Shown: in pieces, positions 26,929 to 36,198 of the stretch
Layout: each line of letters starts with the position of its first letter
Position numbering within the stretch: the stretch's first letter is position 1
Source of the DNA: Muribaculum sp.
GTDB taxonomy: Bacteria; Bacteroidota; Bacteroidia; Bacteroidales; Muribaculaceae
DNA length: 55,190 nt
NCBI GenBank assembly: GCA_023664085.1
Contig: JAMPGE010000001.1
Location: 84,174 to 139,363, forward strand
Direction: 5' to 3'
The notes under the pieces: generated by a model
The model's input: the letters and a program-made list of their open reading frames with translations, nothing else
Told to the model about the DNA's origin: nothing
Database searches by the model: none
Program-made: the position numbers and the translations under genes

Positions 26929-28386
26929 TTATTCTTTGTCTCCGGACAGATATCGCACAGTTCCGTTGCACTGCATCATGTCGTTGATCTGACGCGCGGC
27001 ATCGGCGGCGCGGTCCACTCCTGCATTGGCGGCATTTCCAAACAGGGTGAGAGCGTTGTCATAATCTTGTGTGAGCGCGGCAAGCACTCCGCGGGCATAA
27101 TCCGCCTCGGCGCTGCTTCCGGCTTTGGCCAGATATCGTCCGGCGGCGGCATACTCGCCGCGCGCCATCGATGCGTTGGCAGCGTTGAGATTGGCTTCCG
27201 GCTCGTTCTGATATATGGCCGCGGCCTGCACCAGCATATCGCAATATTCGTTGCTGTTGGCCGGATAGGTCTGGGCCAGAATGAAGAATTCGTTGAGACT
27301 CAAGTTGCGCGGATCTCTCTTGTAAGCTTCGCGGATTTCATCCACCGTGGTGTATTGCTTGATCACGTAGTGGATATAGTAGTCCGTATGGCGCAGCCAC
27401 GGATACTCATTCTTGAGAAGAAACTGGTATTGCTGCGGGAACCGGGCGCGGAAACGGTCGTTGCGGGTCTGTACGGGATTGGCTTCGTTGTCGATAAAGG
27501 CAAGCATGGCGTCACGGTTGGCCAGATTCGAGCCCGCTATGTATTCGCGCAGCCCTTCCCAGTCTTCCGGCACCGAATTGGTGCGGTATACGCTCGCCGG
27601 AAAATCGTAAAGCCTTTTTACGTATTCCTTCACTGCCTCGGTACGCCCCTTTGCCAGACGCACGTTGTTGTTCCACGGGCCTTCGGGCGAAGCATAGCCG
27701 GTGAGCAGTATCGTGTCTACCGTGGCGTCGGCGTTGAGCCGTACGGAGTCGATCGAATTGAGGATCTTTCGGAGTTCTACCGTATTGTTCATATAGGTAG
27801 GCACAATATTGGTCTTGTTCACGATGAAGTTTACGTAGGCACGACCGTGCATATTGCGGTCTTTGCGCTCCTGCTTCACGGGTGTGACGTAATTGAAGGC
27901 GGCCTGAAACCTTTCCGGTTCGAGGTTGATCTCGGCCACGGGATAATTGTCGGTGACGTCTTTGGGAGATTCTCCGCAACACGACACTTTCCGGGCCTGA
28001 AGCTTTAGCACCGAATGCTCCATCCACGACTGATACGGCGTGGAGGCCGCATATGCCAGATCATCTCCTTTGCCGGAACGCAACAGTGAGGTGCCGTCGC
28101 TGTCCAACCCTTGCCGCTGGGCATAGTACCATGCGTTTTTTCCGGTTATCAAAAAAGAGGGCAATGCTATGCTGTCGGTGAGGTCAATGCTATAGAGCAT
28201 CGGTGTGACCCGCCATTGTGTATTGGTCTTCAGCTTATAATCGGAAGGCTTTACCGTCATGGCAACGTCCATATTGTCTTCCACACGCGATATTACGGCG
28301 TCGGTGACATGGAGGTCCGCTACTTGCTGTGCCTGCATCAACATCCCCGGCACAGTCAAAGCCATTATCATCAGAATCTTTTTCAT
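26929..28386 (-). CDS. DUF3868 / OmpA-like protein of the fimbrial operon
   Basis: 485 aa with a signal peptide (MKKILMIMALTVPGMLMQAQ). The N-terminal half is a DUF3868 domain (DLHVTDAVISRVEDNMDVAMTV). An OmpA-like peptidoglycan-contact domain follows (TILLTGYASPEGPWNNNVRLAKGRTEAVKEYVKR), and the last 130 residues are TPR-like (YEAAI-type helices with ANASMARGEYAAAGRYL). It is found at the start of many Bacteroidales Mfa/Fim operons and probably links pilus assembly to the cell wall or outer membrane. It starts 5 nt after the DUF3575 stop. Confidence 0.85.
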   Translation of the reverse strand: MKKILMIMALTVPGMLMQAQQVADLHVTDAVISRVEDNMDVAMTVKPSDYKLKTNTQWRVTPMLYSIDLTDSIALPSFLITGKNAWYYAQRQGLDSDGTSLLRSGKGDDLAYAASTPYQSWMEHSVLKLQARKVSCCGESPKDVTDNYPVAEINLEPERFQAAFNYVTPVKQERKDRNMHGRAYVNFIVNKTNIVPTYMNNTVELRKILNSIDSVRLNADATVDTILLTGYASPEGPWNNNVRLAKGRTEAVKEYVKRLYDFPASVYRTNSVPEDWEGLREYIAGSNLANRDAMLAFIDNEANPVQTRNDRFRARFPQQYQFLLKNEYPWLRHTDYYIHYVIKQYTTVDEIREAYKRDPRNLSLNEFFILAQTYPANSNEYCDMLVQAAAIYQNEPEANLNAANASMARGEYAAAGRYLAKAGSSAEADYARGVLAALTQDYDNALTLFGNAANAGVDRAADAARQINDMMQCNGTVRYLSGDKE

Positions 28387-28391
28387 ACTGT

Positions 28392-28979
28392 TTAGAATAG
28401 ATATTCCACATTGACCGCAGCCTTCGTGGGGCCGACATAATTATGCACTCGATTGTCCTGAAGTTTCTTCCCGCACTCCGCACACGGATATTTATCGTAG
28501 CGCGTATAGATCCAGCCCACTCCGATCTCCGCCTCTATGTTCCAGTGCTTGGCCACGGGCCACGCATAGCCGTAGCCTATGCCGGCTCCTACGCCCCAAC
28601 CTTGATAGCGGTTGTCTTTAAGTCGTGAAAAATCGCTGCCGAGAAATTTAAAGTCGGTGCCGAGATGGCCGAAATTATATTGGCCGCCCAGTGCGTGCAG
28701 TCCGAGAAAATGTCCGCCGAATCGTTGACAGAACCAGTAACGGATCTCGGGCTGTGCAAGCCAATGCTTCCATTTGTGTCCGTCCACTGTCCATGCATTG
28801 ATCTGACCGCTGACATTGAAAGTCCATTTCGGTGCGAGTCCGATCTCAAGTCCGACATTCGGGCTTAGCAGCGCATCGCTGATTAAATTGGACTTAATGC
28901 CGACATTCTGCGCGTCTAAAGTCAGAACCGATCCAAGCGTCATCAGGACCGATAGGCACAACTTCGCTATTTTATTCAT
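28392..28979 (-). CDS. DUF3575 outer-membrane beta-barrel-like protein of the fimbrial operon
   Basis: 195 aa with a signal peptide ending LTLDAQ. Alternating aromatic and glycine strands (LISDALLSPNVGLEIGLAPKW, RYWFCQRFGGHFLGLHA, GWGVGAGIGYGYAW) end in a terminal Phe (VNVEYLF), typical of small outer-membrane barrels. DUF3575 genes regularly precede DUF3868 and fimbrillin genes in Bacteroidales. First gene of the operon, with a 5' leader of about 220 nt if the promoter at 29205 is used. Confidence 0.85.
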   Translation of the reverse strand: MNKIAKLCLSVLMTLGSVLTLDAQNVGIKSNLISDALLSPNVGLEIGLAPKWTFNVSGQINAWTVDGHKWKHWLAQPEIRYWFCQRFGGHFLGLHALGGQYNFGHLGTDFKFLGSDFSRLKDNRYQGWGVGAGIGYGYAWPVAKHWNIEAEIGVGWIYTRYDKYPCAECGKKLQDNRVHNYVGPTKAAVNVEYLF

Positions 28980-29598
28980 TTTCTATGTAATTGAATTCTA
29001 TTTTGCTGTCAATTGGATTGTTAATAGATAAATTCAGGCATACAACACCCCTAAAAGGTACTATTTGGTCCTCAAGGCCTTAGATATACAGTTGAGACTG
29101 ATATCCGGCTTCGTCAAGTCTATGGCCGCGCTGGGTCTGCGGATTTTCTCAATTTAGGATCAAAGGATTGCGTACACTGAGTTTATCATTCCTTAGAGTT
29201 ACTGCAAAATTAACAATATTTTATGACTGTTGGTTACGAAATGTTCAGTCCATATGTTAAATCTTCGTAGCAATAAGTAAGAAGTTTGCATTCAAATTAA
29301 GTCTATCTGAAATAAAACCAATTTTTTTAAGAACAATACAAACTCCAAAGTATTTATATATTTTTATCTTTCATTAACTATTTTTAACACTACAATCCCC
29401 TGTTTCGTGCTCCAATGGATTTGTAATCTTACCCAGACCGAAAACCCAAAGAAGGCGCCCAAGGATGGCGCCCAAGGATAGCGAGCCTCCCGGCTCGCAT
29501 AAACCACAGAAACCAAGGATGCAGATTGCACTAAAAGTGTCAATTTATATTTGTATCCGCTTTGGCCACAGCTTTATTTTTGCAGTAAAAAAGTGAAT
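28980..29598. other. Intergenic region between fimbrial operon and the 29599 gene
   Basis: Holds a candidate minus-strand -7 box TAATTTTG (29205-29212) for the fimbrial operon, implying a leader of about 220 nt; the matching -33 is weak. Near 29454 are two tandem 13-mers GGCGCCCAAGGAT (29454-29479) and a hairpin GCGAGCC-TCCC-GGCTCGC (29481-29498). No inverted-repeat pair able to flip the promoter was seen, and no gene. Confidence 0.6.
29550..29582 (+). promoter_or_regulatory. Promoter of the 29599 gene
   Basis: TTTG (29550-29553), 21-nt spacer, TATTTTTG (29575-29582). Start predicted about 10 nt before the ATG. Confidence 0.6.
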
Positions 29599-30000
29599 AT
29601 GATTGATTGGGAAATGATTGTTACTGTAGTAGGTGCGCTCGGAGGTCTCGAATTTGTAAAGTGGATCTCCACCCGCAAAAGTCAAAGCCGAATGGAAGCC
29701 GCAAAGGCTCAGTCTGAAGAAACGTCTGCCAACAGCGCTCGCGAAAAGCTCTGTGAAGACACCATTACTTTTCTACAAACCCAGCTCCACGACAAAGAGT
29801 TGCGTTTTGCAGAACAAACCGATCTGCTGCGTAGCACCACCGCTCATGAACTCGAACTCACCCGACGCGTAGGTGAACTCGAACAAAACCTTATTCTCAC
29901 CAGGTGCGACCTCACCGCCTGTCCGCACCGTCAACCCCCCTTTCCATGGCAACAAACACCCCAATGCGTCGTGGCTGAAGGCAATGCCATCTGTGAATGA
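29599..30000 (+). CDS. Small membrane-anchored coiled-coil protein, lysis-module-like
   Basis: 133 aa from MIDWEMIVTVVGALG (29599), just after the promoter. One hydrophobic segment near residues 5-20 is followed by a charged, coiled-coil region (SRMEAAKAQSEETSANSAREKL, TITFLQTQLHDKELRF) and a Cys-containing tail (RCDLTACPHRQPPF). Proteins of this shape and tail recur in Bacteroidales beside phage-type amidases and have been viewed as holin-like or spanin-like, but this is recall, not proof. An endolysin-like amidase sits 10 kb away at 18702. Function unknown. Confidence 0.6.
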   Translation: MIDWEMIVTVVGALGGLEFVKWISTRKSQSRMEAAKAQSEETSANSAREKLCEDTITFLQTQLHDKELRFAEQTDLLRSTTAHELELTRRVGELEQNLILTRCDLTACPHRQPPFPWQQTPQCVVAEGNAICE

Positions 30001-30130
30001 CGGGCAGCTTGGCAGTGGCTTAAGAGTCCGTCTCAGTCTCCGCGGATTTGTATCCCACCCTACATGTCCAACTATAGCATACTGACATTCAAAGCAAATA
30101 TCATATCCCGGCTTATACCTACCTCTTCTG

Positions 30131-32959
30131 TCAGCGCAGGATATCTATCGAGAGCAGCGTATTGCCGGATATGGCTTCCCGCAGGGTATAGGTGCCGGTG
30201 GTGAGTTGCGTGTCGCATACGGGCCACGCTATTGCTCCCTCATTGGCGCGGGGCAATCGGCAGAGCTCGTTGCCTTCTGCATCGGCGATGATATAGTCCG
30301 CTGAGTCGCGGAGCCCGTAAAAAGTAACATTGCCCCTGTAGTCTGGGGTGACCGATGCGGGGATTGCCCTTATATGTTCCGCCGATGACACCTCTCCCAT
30401 TCCTGCTGGTATAAACTCCGCTATACCGTTTTGAGTACCTATCCATACCGAACCGGTGGCTTCGTTTAGGCAAATACCGTAAATATCATTGGAGGGAAGG
30501 AGGGAATTTTCGGTAGTGAAATGGGCCAACATCCTTTTATTGTCTTTTGAGATACAGTATACGCCTCCGTAGACTCCGCCCACCCATTTGTTGCCGAAGG
30601 AGTCTTCGGCCATACACCTTACCGGATTCTGTCCGAAAGCTTCCACACTTCCGTTTCCTTCTTCTATATTTAACAGTGTCACCTTGTTGATCTCCTGCTC
30701 GAAGGCCTCACGTGGATTCACCGTCAGGATTCCACTCATTCCCAAGAACCATACATCCCCTTCCATGGTTTCATACACTCCTGTCAAACTGCCGTTGTAG
30801 CGCCCTTTCGTGCCATGGTTGTCTATATAAATGTCTTTAAACGCCCGGTAGCGGTCATCGGAAGGATCGTCGAGGGTGCCGTTATGATCGTAGAAATACG
30901 GGCAATAGCTATTGGAGATGGATGCGCCGGCCACAAAGGCGATTATATTCTCGTTGCCGGGTCTGCGCAATGCCAACGCCCGTCCGGGGTGATGGGGCGT
31001 CACCTCTTCCCCTACAAGTTTTTTGGGGCCGTATGTCTCACTGTGCGTATGGTCTTTGGCTATGTCGGCCGAGGCCAGCCGATCTTCTTTTGTCCAGTAA
31101 TATAATGGAAGGTTGCCCATATTCATCGACACGCGCTGCATCCATAGTGTGCCGTTGTTATCAAACGTCGGTTCGGAAAAGCTGCACACGCCGTTCCATT
31201 TGGGCTCCGCTTCCAGACATCCCACCGCTCCCGGATAATTCTGGTTTTTCAGATATGAATCGCCGGTCCATGTCATTATAAGAAAATCGGTTGGATCTGC
31301 GGTATTCATTCGCGTCACGCCGTGATAAAACGTTGAGCCGTAAATCCAGTCGGGATTCTCCGGATCCACGGCGAGCCCTCTCACCTGTGATATCCCCGAT
31401 GCAAGAGCCGGCTGATTGTTGAAGACGTGGCCGAGTTGTGTCCATTTCCCGTCACGGTATGCCGAGATATTGTCATAGTAATTGGCATTGTTGCCATACG
31501 TGCCGTAAATAAACGGTGTGCCTCTCACAAGCATGCCGTATTTGGGATGATAAGCCAGATAATAGGCGTCGGAGCTGCCCGAAGCGTTGACCTCAACCAT
31601 ATCGGAAGGTGCCGACCATACGGGGGACGACGTATTCTCTCCGGCATTCAGCGTACGCGTGAGCAGACCCTGCCGCCGGATATAGGTATGAAAGGTGTGG
31701 CCATCGTAAGTGCACGTCGGCGCATAGTTTTCATCAGCGGCGGCCCCGGGGAGATCGGAGATTCCGCGCCCCGTCTCACTTACAGCCTGCTCTATAAACT
31801 TATCCACGCCTTCGGGTTCCTCCACATTCAGATCCACCCCTTTGCGTATCAATGCTATGGAGTTGGCATAGGTGGCCATCACTCCATCGCGCCATTCGCC
31901 TGTGTTGCCTTCCAGAAAGTGGCGTGAAGTCATATACCAGGCCACGCCCATACGGTCCCGGTCATATGTGCCGTGGCTTACAAAAGCTCCTTCACAATCG
32001 CCTCCCTGATTTATATGCACCGCAAACAGTCCGAAATTATTGTTCTCTTTCATGGGCACGGCAAGGAATGTGGATTCCGTGAGAGGATATACGCACTGCA
32101 CGTTCATCAGTCTGCGGGCCTCCTTATCATAATGGCCTGTCAGGGCCGACGGCAATGTTGCGTTTCCGCAAAGACTTACACGTGTGTAAGCATCTTTGTC
32201 GATTTTAATATCGTCGATGCTGTCAAACACGTACAGGTCGGCATAATACGAATTCGAGATTGCATAGGGAGAACTGAATACGGGATCCAACCCCTCTTCC
32301 ACCGCCGGAGCGGCGAGTACTACATAGTGCGATCCCACCCGGTTTATGCTGTTGATACTTCTTCCGATATTGCATATCTCGGTGCATTCCCCCGAAATTA
32401 TGTCAAATGCCATGAAGCCCGTGGCTGTCGACACATAGAAGGTGGTGCCGTCCGGATCGAAGGTCACCGACATTGCCTTATTTGCCTCGCCGCTGAAACA
32501 ATTTTTCAAAGCCGCGGGGCTGACCACATCCCCGCCGTCACTTATTATATCCATAGCTCCGTCTTCATACACCGCTACAAGTCTCCGGGCCGCCGGGGAA
32601 TAGCCGGCCGCCTGCACCGAGGAGCCACTCAGCTCAAGTTCATCAACAAGAGGATAAAGTCCTTTTTGAGGAGCGGAGCGGTCATATTTGAATACGTGGT
32701 TCACCTCGTCCCTATACACTACGTGTTTATCCTGAGGGGCAAAAGCCCGGCCGCGCACAAGCAGATATGCTCCGAAGGGTGTGCCGAATGAACTTACCAC
32801 ATGAGCTCCGACCCGGTTGTAGGCCATATCAAATCCCTGATGAACGCGCCAAGTGCCGCTTATTCCATCGGCCTTCGCCTGCAGGGGGGAATATCCCTGG
32901 AGAATTCCTACGAAAAGAAGTGTGCATGCTATGTGAAGATACCGAGAGATTGATTTCAT
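30131..32959 (-). CDS. PorZ-like secreted propeller protein
   Basis: 942 aa from MKSISRYLHIACTL (32959), giving a proper signal peptide. The mature protein has two-component-regulator-type propeller repeats (GSVWIGTQNGIAEF, KWVGGVYGGVYCIS), as in the N-terminal beta-propellers of PorZ, a surface component of the type IX secretion system that binds anionic LPS. The C-terminal 80 residues (VTPDYRGNVTFYGLRDSADY and onward) form a sorting-domain-like beta-module. It is longer than P. gingivalis PorZ. It lies 41 nt after the NeuC-type gene and appears to end that operon. A paralogue is at 45444. PorZ function is inferred from fold. Confidence 0.7.
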   Translation of the reverse strand: MKSISRYLHIACTLLFVGILQGYSPLQAKADGISGTWRVHQGFDMAYNRVGAHVVSSFGTPFGAYLLVRGRAFAPQDKHVVYRDEVNHVFKYDRSAPQKGLYPLVDELELSGSSVQAAGYSPAARRLVAVYEDGAMDIISDGGDVVSPAALKNCFSGEANKAMSVTFDPDGTTFYVSTATGFMAFDIISGECTEICNIGRSINSINRVGSHYVVLAAPAVEEGLDPVFSSPYAISNSYYADLYVFDSIDDIKIDKDAYTRVSLCGNATLPSALTGHYDKEARRLMNVQCVYPLTESTFLAVPMKENNNFGLFAVHINQGGDCEGAFVSHGTYDRDRMGVAWYMTSRHFLEGNTGEWRDGVMATYANSIALIRKGVDLNVEEPEGVDKFIEQAVSETGRGISDLPGAAADENYAPTCTYDGHTFHTYIRRQGLLTRTLNAGENTSSPVWSAPSDMVEVNASGSSDAYYLAYHPKYGMLVRGTPFIYGTYGNNANYYDNISAYRDGKWTQLGHVFNNQPALASGISQVRGLAVDPENPDWIYGSTFYHGVTRMNTADPTDFLIMTWTGDSYLKNQNYPGAVGCLEAEPKWNGVCSFSEPTFDNNGTLWMQRVSMNMGNLPLYYWTKEDRLASADIAKDHTHSETYGPKKLVGEEVTPHHPGRALALRRPGNENIIAFVAGASISNSYCPYFYDHNGTLDDPSDDRYRAFKDIYIDNHGTKGRYNGSLTGVYETMEGDVWFLGMSGILTVNPREAFEQEINKVTLLNIEEGNGSVEAFGQNPVRCMAEDSFGNKWVGGVYGGVYCISKDNKRMLAHFTTENSLLPSNDIYGICLNEATGSVWIGTQNGIAEFIPAGMGEVSSAEHIRAIPASVTPDYRGNVTFYGLRDSADYIIADAEGNELCRLPRANEGAIAWPVCDTQLTTGTYTLREAISGNTLLSIDILR

Positions 32960-33000
32960 CTTACAAAAAGACAATGAAATGATTTAAATTTTTACGAGAA

Positions 33001-34155
33001 CTAAAGAAGCGGTTGATTAAGCTGAGAAGTAGTGTGGTTAAGGAAATCGATCACGGCCTGTGCCTGAACCGCTGGTGTGTCGGGAGTGAAGTATGGATTC
33101 TGCTTTTCCGCGGCTGTCTTTGCGGCGGCGGGTGAAGTCACCAGTTCAAGGCCGCGAAGTATCGAGTCTGTATCGGCTTCGCAGTGAAACACGCCCTTTC
33201 CGCGTTCTCTGCCTTTCTGGCGGACCCCGATATCGAGTGTGGGACGCCCTAACGAGGGAGTCTCTTCGATTCCGCTTGAGGAATTGCCGATCACGGCCGT
33301 GCAGAGAGCTGCCGCGGAGAGGTATCTCACTCTCCCCAAGGATGGCACTGCCACTACCCTGCCCGGATTATCTTCCGCAAATTGCATAATTCGGGCCACA
33401 AGCGGTGCGGGATCCGTGTCGCTGTTGGGATATGTGATGAGAAGATTTCGTTTGGGATGGTCTTTGAGATGATGTGTGCTTGCGGTGAGAAAATCGTCAA
33501 AGCGACGAAGGGGTGTCTCATTGTCGAGCGTGGCGCTGTGAAGTGTAGCCAAAAGAAAGTCAGGTCCGAGTTTGGCGCTCAGACTCTCTTCAAGCTCTTC
33601 AAGACTCATCAGAGGCACGTGCATGGCGTTGTACACTCCCGGTGATCCGGCGCATACTATCCTGTCGGGCCGGATTCCCATGGATTCGAGTCGGGCGGCA
33701 CACCCGGGGGTTTCCGGCAAATGAAGTGATGCCATCTGCGACAAGGCATTGCGGATAGTGTTGTCGAATGCTCCCATCGTCACGTTTCCCCCGGCAATAT
33801 GCACTATCGGCACCGACGCGAGCATGGCCGCCGTGGCGGCGCCGAGTATCTCGAATCTGTCGCCCAGCACCACCAGGGCATCGGGCCTTTGGGCGGCGAA
33901 AACCTTTGAGAATCCTTCAATGGCATCCGCGGTGGCCTCCGCAGCGTCGCGGCGCGTAGGCACTTCTATGGGGTCAAAGCCATCCGAGCGTATTTCATCC
34001 GCCGTATTGCCGAGTTCTTGAAAGAAATGGGCGTGAGTTGCGACTATCACGGTCTCTACCTCCCTGCCGCACAACTCTTTGGCAAGGGGCTGAAGCAGAC
34101 CCCAGTCCGCTCGTGTGCCCGTGGCTATCATTATGAGTGGTTTCCTTTCGTTCAT
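33001..34155 (-). CDS. UDP/GDP-sugar hydrolysing 2-epimerase (NeuC/LegG-like)
   Basis: 384 aa, the usual length. It would release the NDP from an amino sugar and invert C2 to give a ManNAc-type precursor. GT-B-like fold with IATGTRADWGLLQPL at the N-terminus, VVLGDRFEILGAATAA, and IGNSSSGIEETPSLGRPTLDIG with QKGRERGKGV near the end. The block usually written HIxGGE is HIAGGNVTMGAFDN here: a Glu expected in the active-site loop appears as Asn. It follows the synthase by 49 nt. The LegG reading is preferred because of the LegB-type gene in the same operon. Confidence 0.85.
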   Translation of the reverse strand: MNERKPLIMIATGTRADWGLLQPLAKELCGREVETVIVATHAHFFQELGNTADEIRSDGFDPIEVPTRRDAAEATADAIEGFSKVFAAQRPDALVVLGDRFEILGAATAAMLASVPIVHIAGGNVTMGAFDNTIRNALSQMASLHLPETPGCAARLESMGIRPDRIVCAGSPGVYNAMHVPLMSLEELEESLSAKLGPDFLLATLHSATLDNETPLRRFDDFLTASTHHLKDHPKRNLLITYPNSDTDPAPLVARIMQFAEDNPGRVVAVPSLGRVRYLSAAALCTAVIGNSSSGIEETPSLGRPTLDIGVRQKGRERGKGVFHCEADTDSILRGLELVTSPAAAKTAAEKQNPYFTPDTPAVQAQAVIDFLNHTTSQLNQPLL

Positions 34156-34204
34156 TGCAATCTCATACCTGCCGATAACCTGATTTCTCTTCCTTCATGT
34201 TCAT

Positions 34205-35242
34205 TTAAATCACGATTTGCTCGTCGGGTGCGAAATCGCGGGTAGCCACGGTGCCGATCACTCTGTCCCACATCATGGGACTCAGACCGCCGGCCGGACG
34301 TTTCACCGTGATGTTTTCTTCAGTAAATGTCTCCCCCGCTTTAATACAGGCGTCTGCCACGATCGATTTTCTTGCCACCGATTTATTGGGTAGCTCGCTG
34401 TCTGTGACGCGCTTGCAGTCCGAGCCCAGAGCAAGTTCGATATTTCTGATGGACCTCACCATGGTCCGCAGTTCATCCGGTTCGAGCGATGCCTTGTGGT
34501 CGGGGCCGGGAAGGTTGCGGTCGAGCGTGAAGTGCTTCTCGATCACACGGGCGCCGAGAGCAGTGGCGGCCACCGGCACCTCTATGCCCCGCGTATGGTC
34601 TGAATATCCCGTTGCCACTCCGAATTCGCGGGCTATGGCAGGCATTGCTCTTAGATTCACGTCGCTGAAGGGCGTGGGGTATTGGGTGTTGCAGTGGAGC
34701 ACGCAGATGTCGTCCCTGGTAAGCGACGACCGGGAGGGATATTGCGGATGGCTGCCCGTAAGAATCAGCAACGCGTCTTCGATCTCCTCCATGGTGGCCA
34801 TGCCGCACGACAGGATCACGGGGCGGCCGCATGCTGCTATGGCTCTTAGATACGGCAGATTGTCGATTTCTCCGGATGGCACTTTAAAGAAATCCTGACC
34901 GAGTGAGTCAAGAAATGCGATCGACTCAAGGTCGAACGGCGTGCTCAAAAAACCGATACCCTCCTCCCTGCAGATATCCCTAAGGCGTGTGAATTCCTCA
35001 AAAGGGAGAAGCAACCGGGAAAGCATCTGAAGCTGGGATTCATCCGTGCCGGTGTTTTTCCGCTGGTATTCAGCCTTACGTGCCGAGGGCGCCACCAGCC
35101 GCGACGCCACGGCGGTCTGAAATTTCACATAATCGGCGCCTGCATCGCGGGCCGCGCGTATCATCCGGCGAGCAAGTTCAAACGAACCGTTGTGATTCAC
35201 TCCCGCCTCTGCTATCACTATTACCTTTTCTGACCAGTTCAT
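34205..35242 (-). CDS. Nonulosonic acid synthase (NeuB/LegI-like)
   Basis: 345 aa. Condenses PEP with a ManNAc-type sugar to form a nine-carbon sialic-type acid. TIM barrel from EAGVNHNGSFELA through YVKFQTAVASRLV, KVPSGEIDNLPYL, LHCNTQYPTPFSDVNL, GYSDHTRGI and VIEKHFTLDRNLPGPDH. The C-terminal antifreeze-like SAF domain (about 285-345) has ARKSIVADACIKAGE and LSPMMWD. It starts as an ATGA overlap with the ATP-grasp gene. NeuB, LegI and PseI are hard to tell apart by eye; LegI is favoured by context. Confidence 0.9.
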   Translation of the reverse strand: MNWSEKVIVIAEAGVNHNGSFELARRMIRAARDAGADYVKFQTAVASRLVAPSARKAEYQRKNTGTDESQLQMLSRLLLPFEEFTRLRDICREEGIGFLSTPFDLESIAFLDSLGQDFFKVPSGEIDNLPYLRAIAACGRPVILSCGMATMEEIEDALLILTGSHPQYPSRSSLTRDDICVLHCNTQYPTPFSDVNLRAMPAIAREFGVATGYSDHTRGIEVPVAATALGARVIEKHFTLDRNLPGPDHKASLEPDELRTMVRSIRNIELALGSDCKRVTDSELPNKSVARKSIVADACIKAGETFTEENITVKRPAGGLSPMMWDRVIGTVATRDFAPDEQIVI

Positions 35243-36198
35243 TCCGGATCCACATTAAAGAATATAGCCTCTTTGCGGTAAGTGGTCATAAGTGTATTGG
35301 GGGCCCAGTCGGCGCACGGCTCGGTATCGATGTGAAGATATTCCTTGAGCAGATAATCCGAGATCGGCGCTCCTGCATAGATGGCACAGGCTGCCGCATC
35401 GCCCAGACGGGCCGACACATGGGTCACCACATATCTGTGGCGCCGGCGGTCAAAAAGAGCCTCCACCATCACCGGACCGCGAAGCGAAAAGGCCTCTACT
35501 ATCTTTTCGCCCAGTGCCTCCAGTTCGGGTATATGTTCGGTAAGGGCCCGCGTGGGCTCTCCTCCCAACATCTCTATAATCTTCACCGGCACGTTGCACA
35601 GCAGCCTGCCCTCTTCCGACACATAGCAGTCGAGTTCGTATTCATCGAAATCCTCTATATATTCCTGAAGCGAATAGTTCTGCAGATTTTCAAGCTGCAT
35701 GAGGTCTTCGATATCGTGAAATATCTTGATATTGCGTGCGGTGGATCCCAACACCGGCTTTGCTATGACAGGAGCCTCCGCGTTGAGCACGGTGTAGGCC
35801 ATCGGCGCGGGGATACCGGCTTTGCTCAAGGCCTCTCCGGCTGTCTGGCGATTGTAGAGAGTCTCTGCCATGCCTACATCCCGCATACTCACATACAGGT
35901 TGGGCATCCTTTTCCCGCACTCCGCCGCCAGCGGAACGGCCCCGTCGGCAAACGGGATGATCAGAGTGGCCTCATGCTGTATGGCCACCCGCATGATATC
36001 GTTGACCACATCGGGATCGTCCCACGGCAAGCCTACCACCACTTCACCCTCCACGGCGATAGGGGCGTTCTTACTGAGTTCGTAACTGACCACAGAGAGG
36101 TCCATTCCAAGACGCTCGGCGCTGCGTTTGAGAAGCTGCACCATCGATACCCGGCGGCCCGCCCCAAGAAGAAGCGCTACGATTCTGGATCGTTTCAT
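35239..36198 (-). CDS. ATP-grasp protein with altered metal motif
   Basis: 319 aa. PylC/CarB-like arrangement: N-terminal Rossmann part (VALLLGAGRRVSMVQLL; IIPFADGAVPLAAECGKRMPN), then the ATP-grasp domain with NRQTAGEALSKAGIPAP, the nucleotide-binding VIAKPVLGSTARNIK and LQEYIEDFDEYELDCYV. In typical members the metal site reads EINPR; here it is THVSARLGD, so the Glu and Asn that hold magnesium are replaced by His and Ser, although Glu in MVEALF remains. It may be a divergent ligase or inactive. Both ends overlap neighbours by ATGA (LegB-like upstream, NeuB-like downstream), so it is made with the sugar enzymes. Substrate unknown. Confidence 0.75.
   Translation of the reverse strand: MKRSRIVALLLGAGRRVSMVQLLKRSAERLGMDLSVVSYELSKNAPIAVEGEVVVGLPWDDPDVVNDIMRVAIQHEATLIIPFADGAVPLAAECGKRMPNLYVSMRDVGMAETLYNRQTAGEALSKAGIPAPMAYTVLNAEAPVIAKPVLGSTARNIKIFHDIEDLMQLENLQNYSLQEYIEDFDEYELDCYVSEEGRLLCNVPVKIIEMLGGEPTRALTEHIPELEALGEKIVEAFSLRGPVMVEALFDRRRHRYVVTHVSARLGDAAACAIYAGAPISDYLLKEYLHIDTEPCADWAPNTLMTTYRKEAIFFNVDPE

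Noticed and set aside
28980..29598. Invertible promoter controlling the fimbriae
   Set aside because: No pair of inverted repeats around the promoter and no site-specific recombinase gene in the window.
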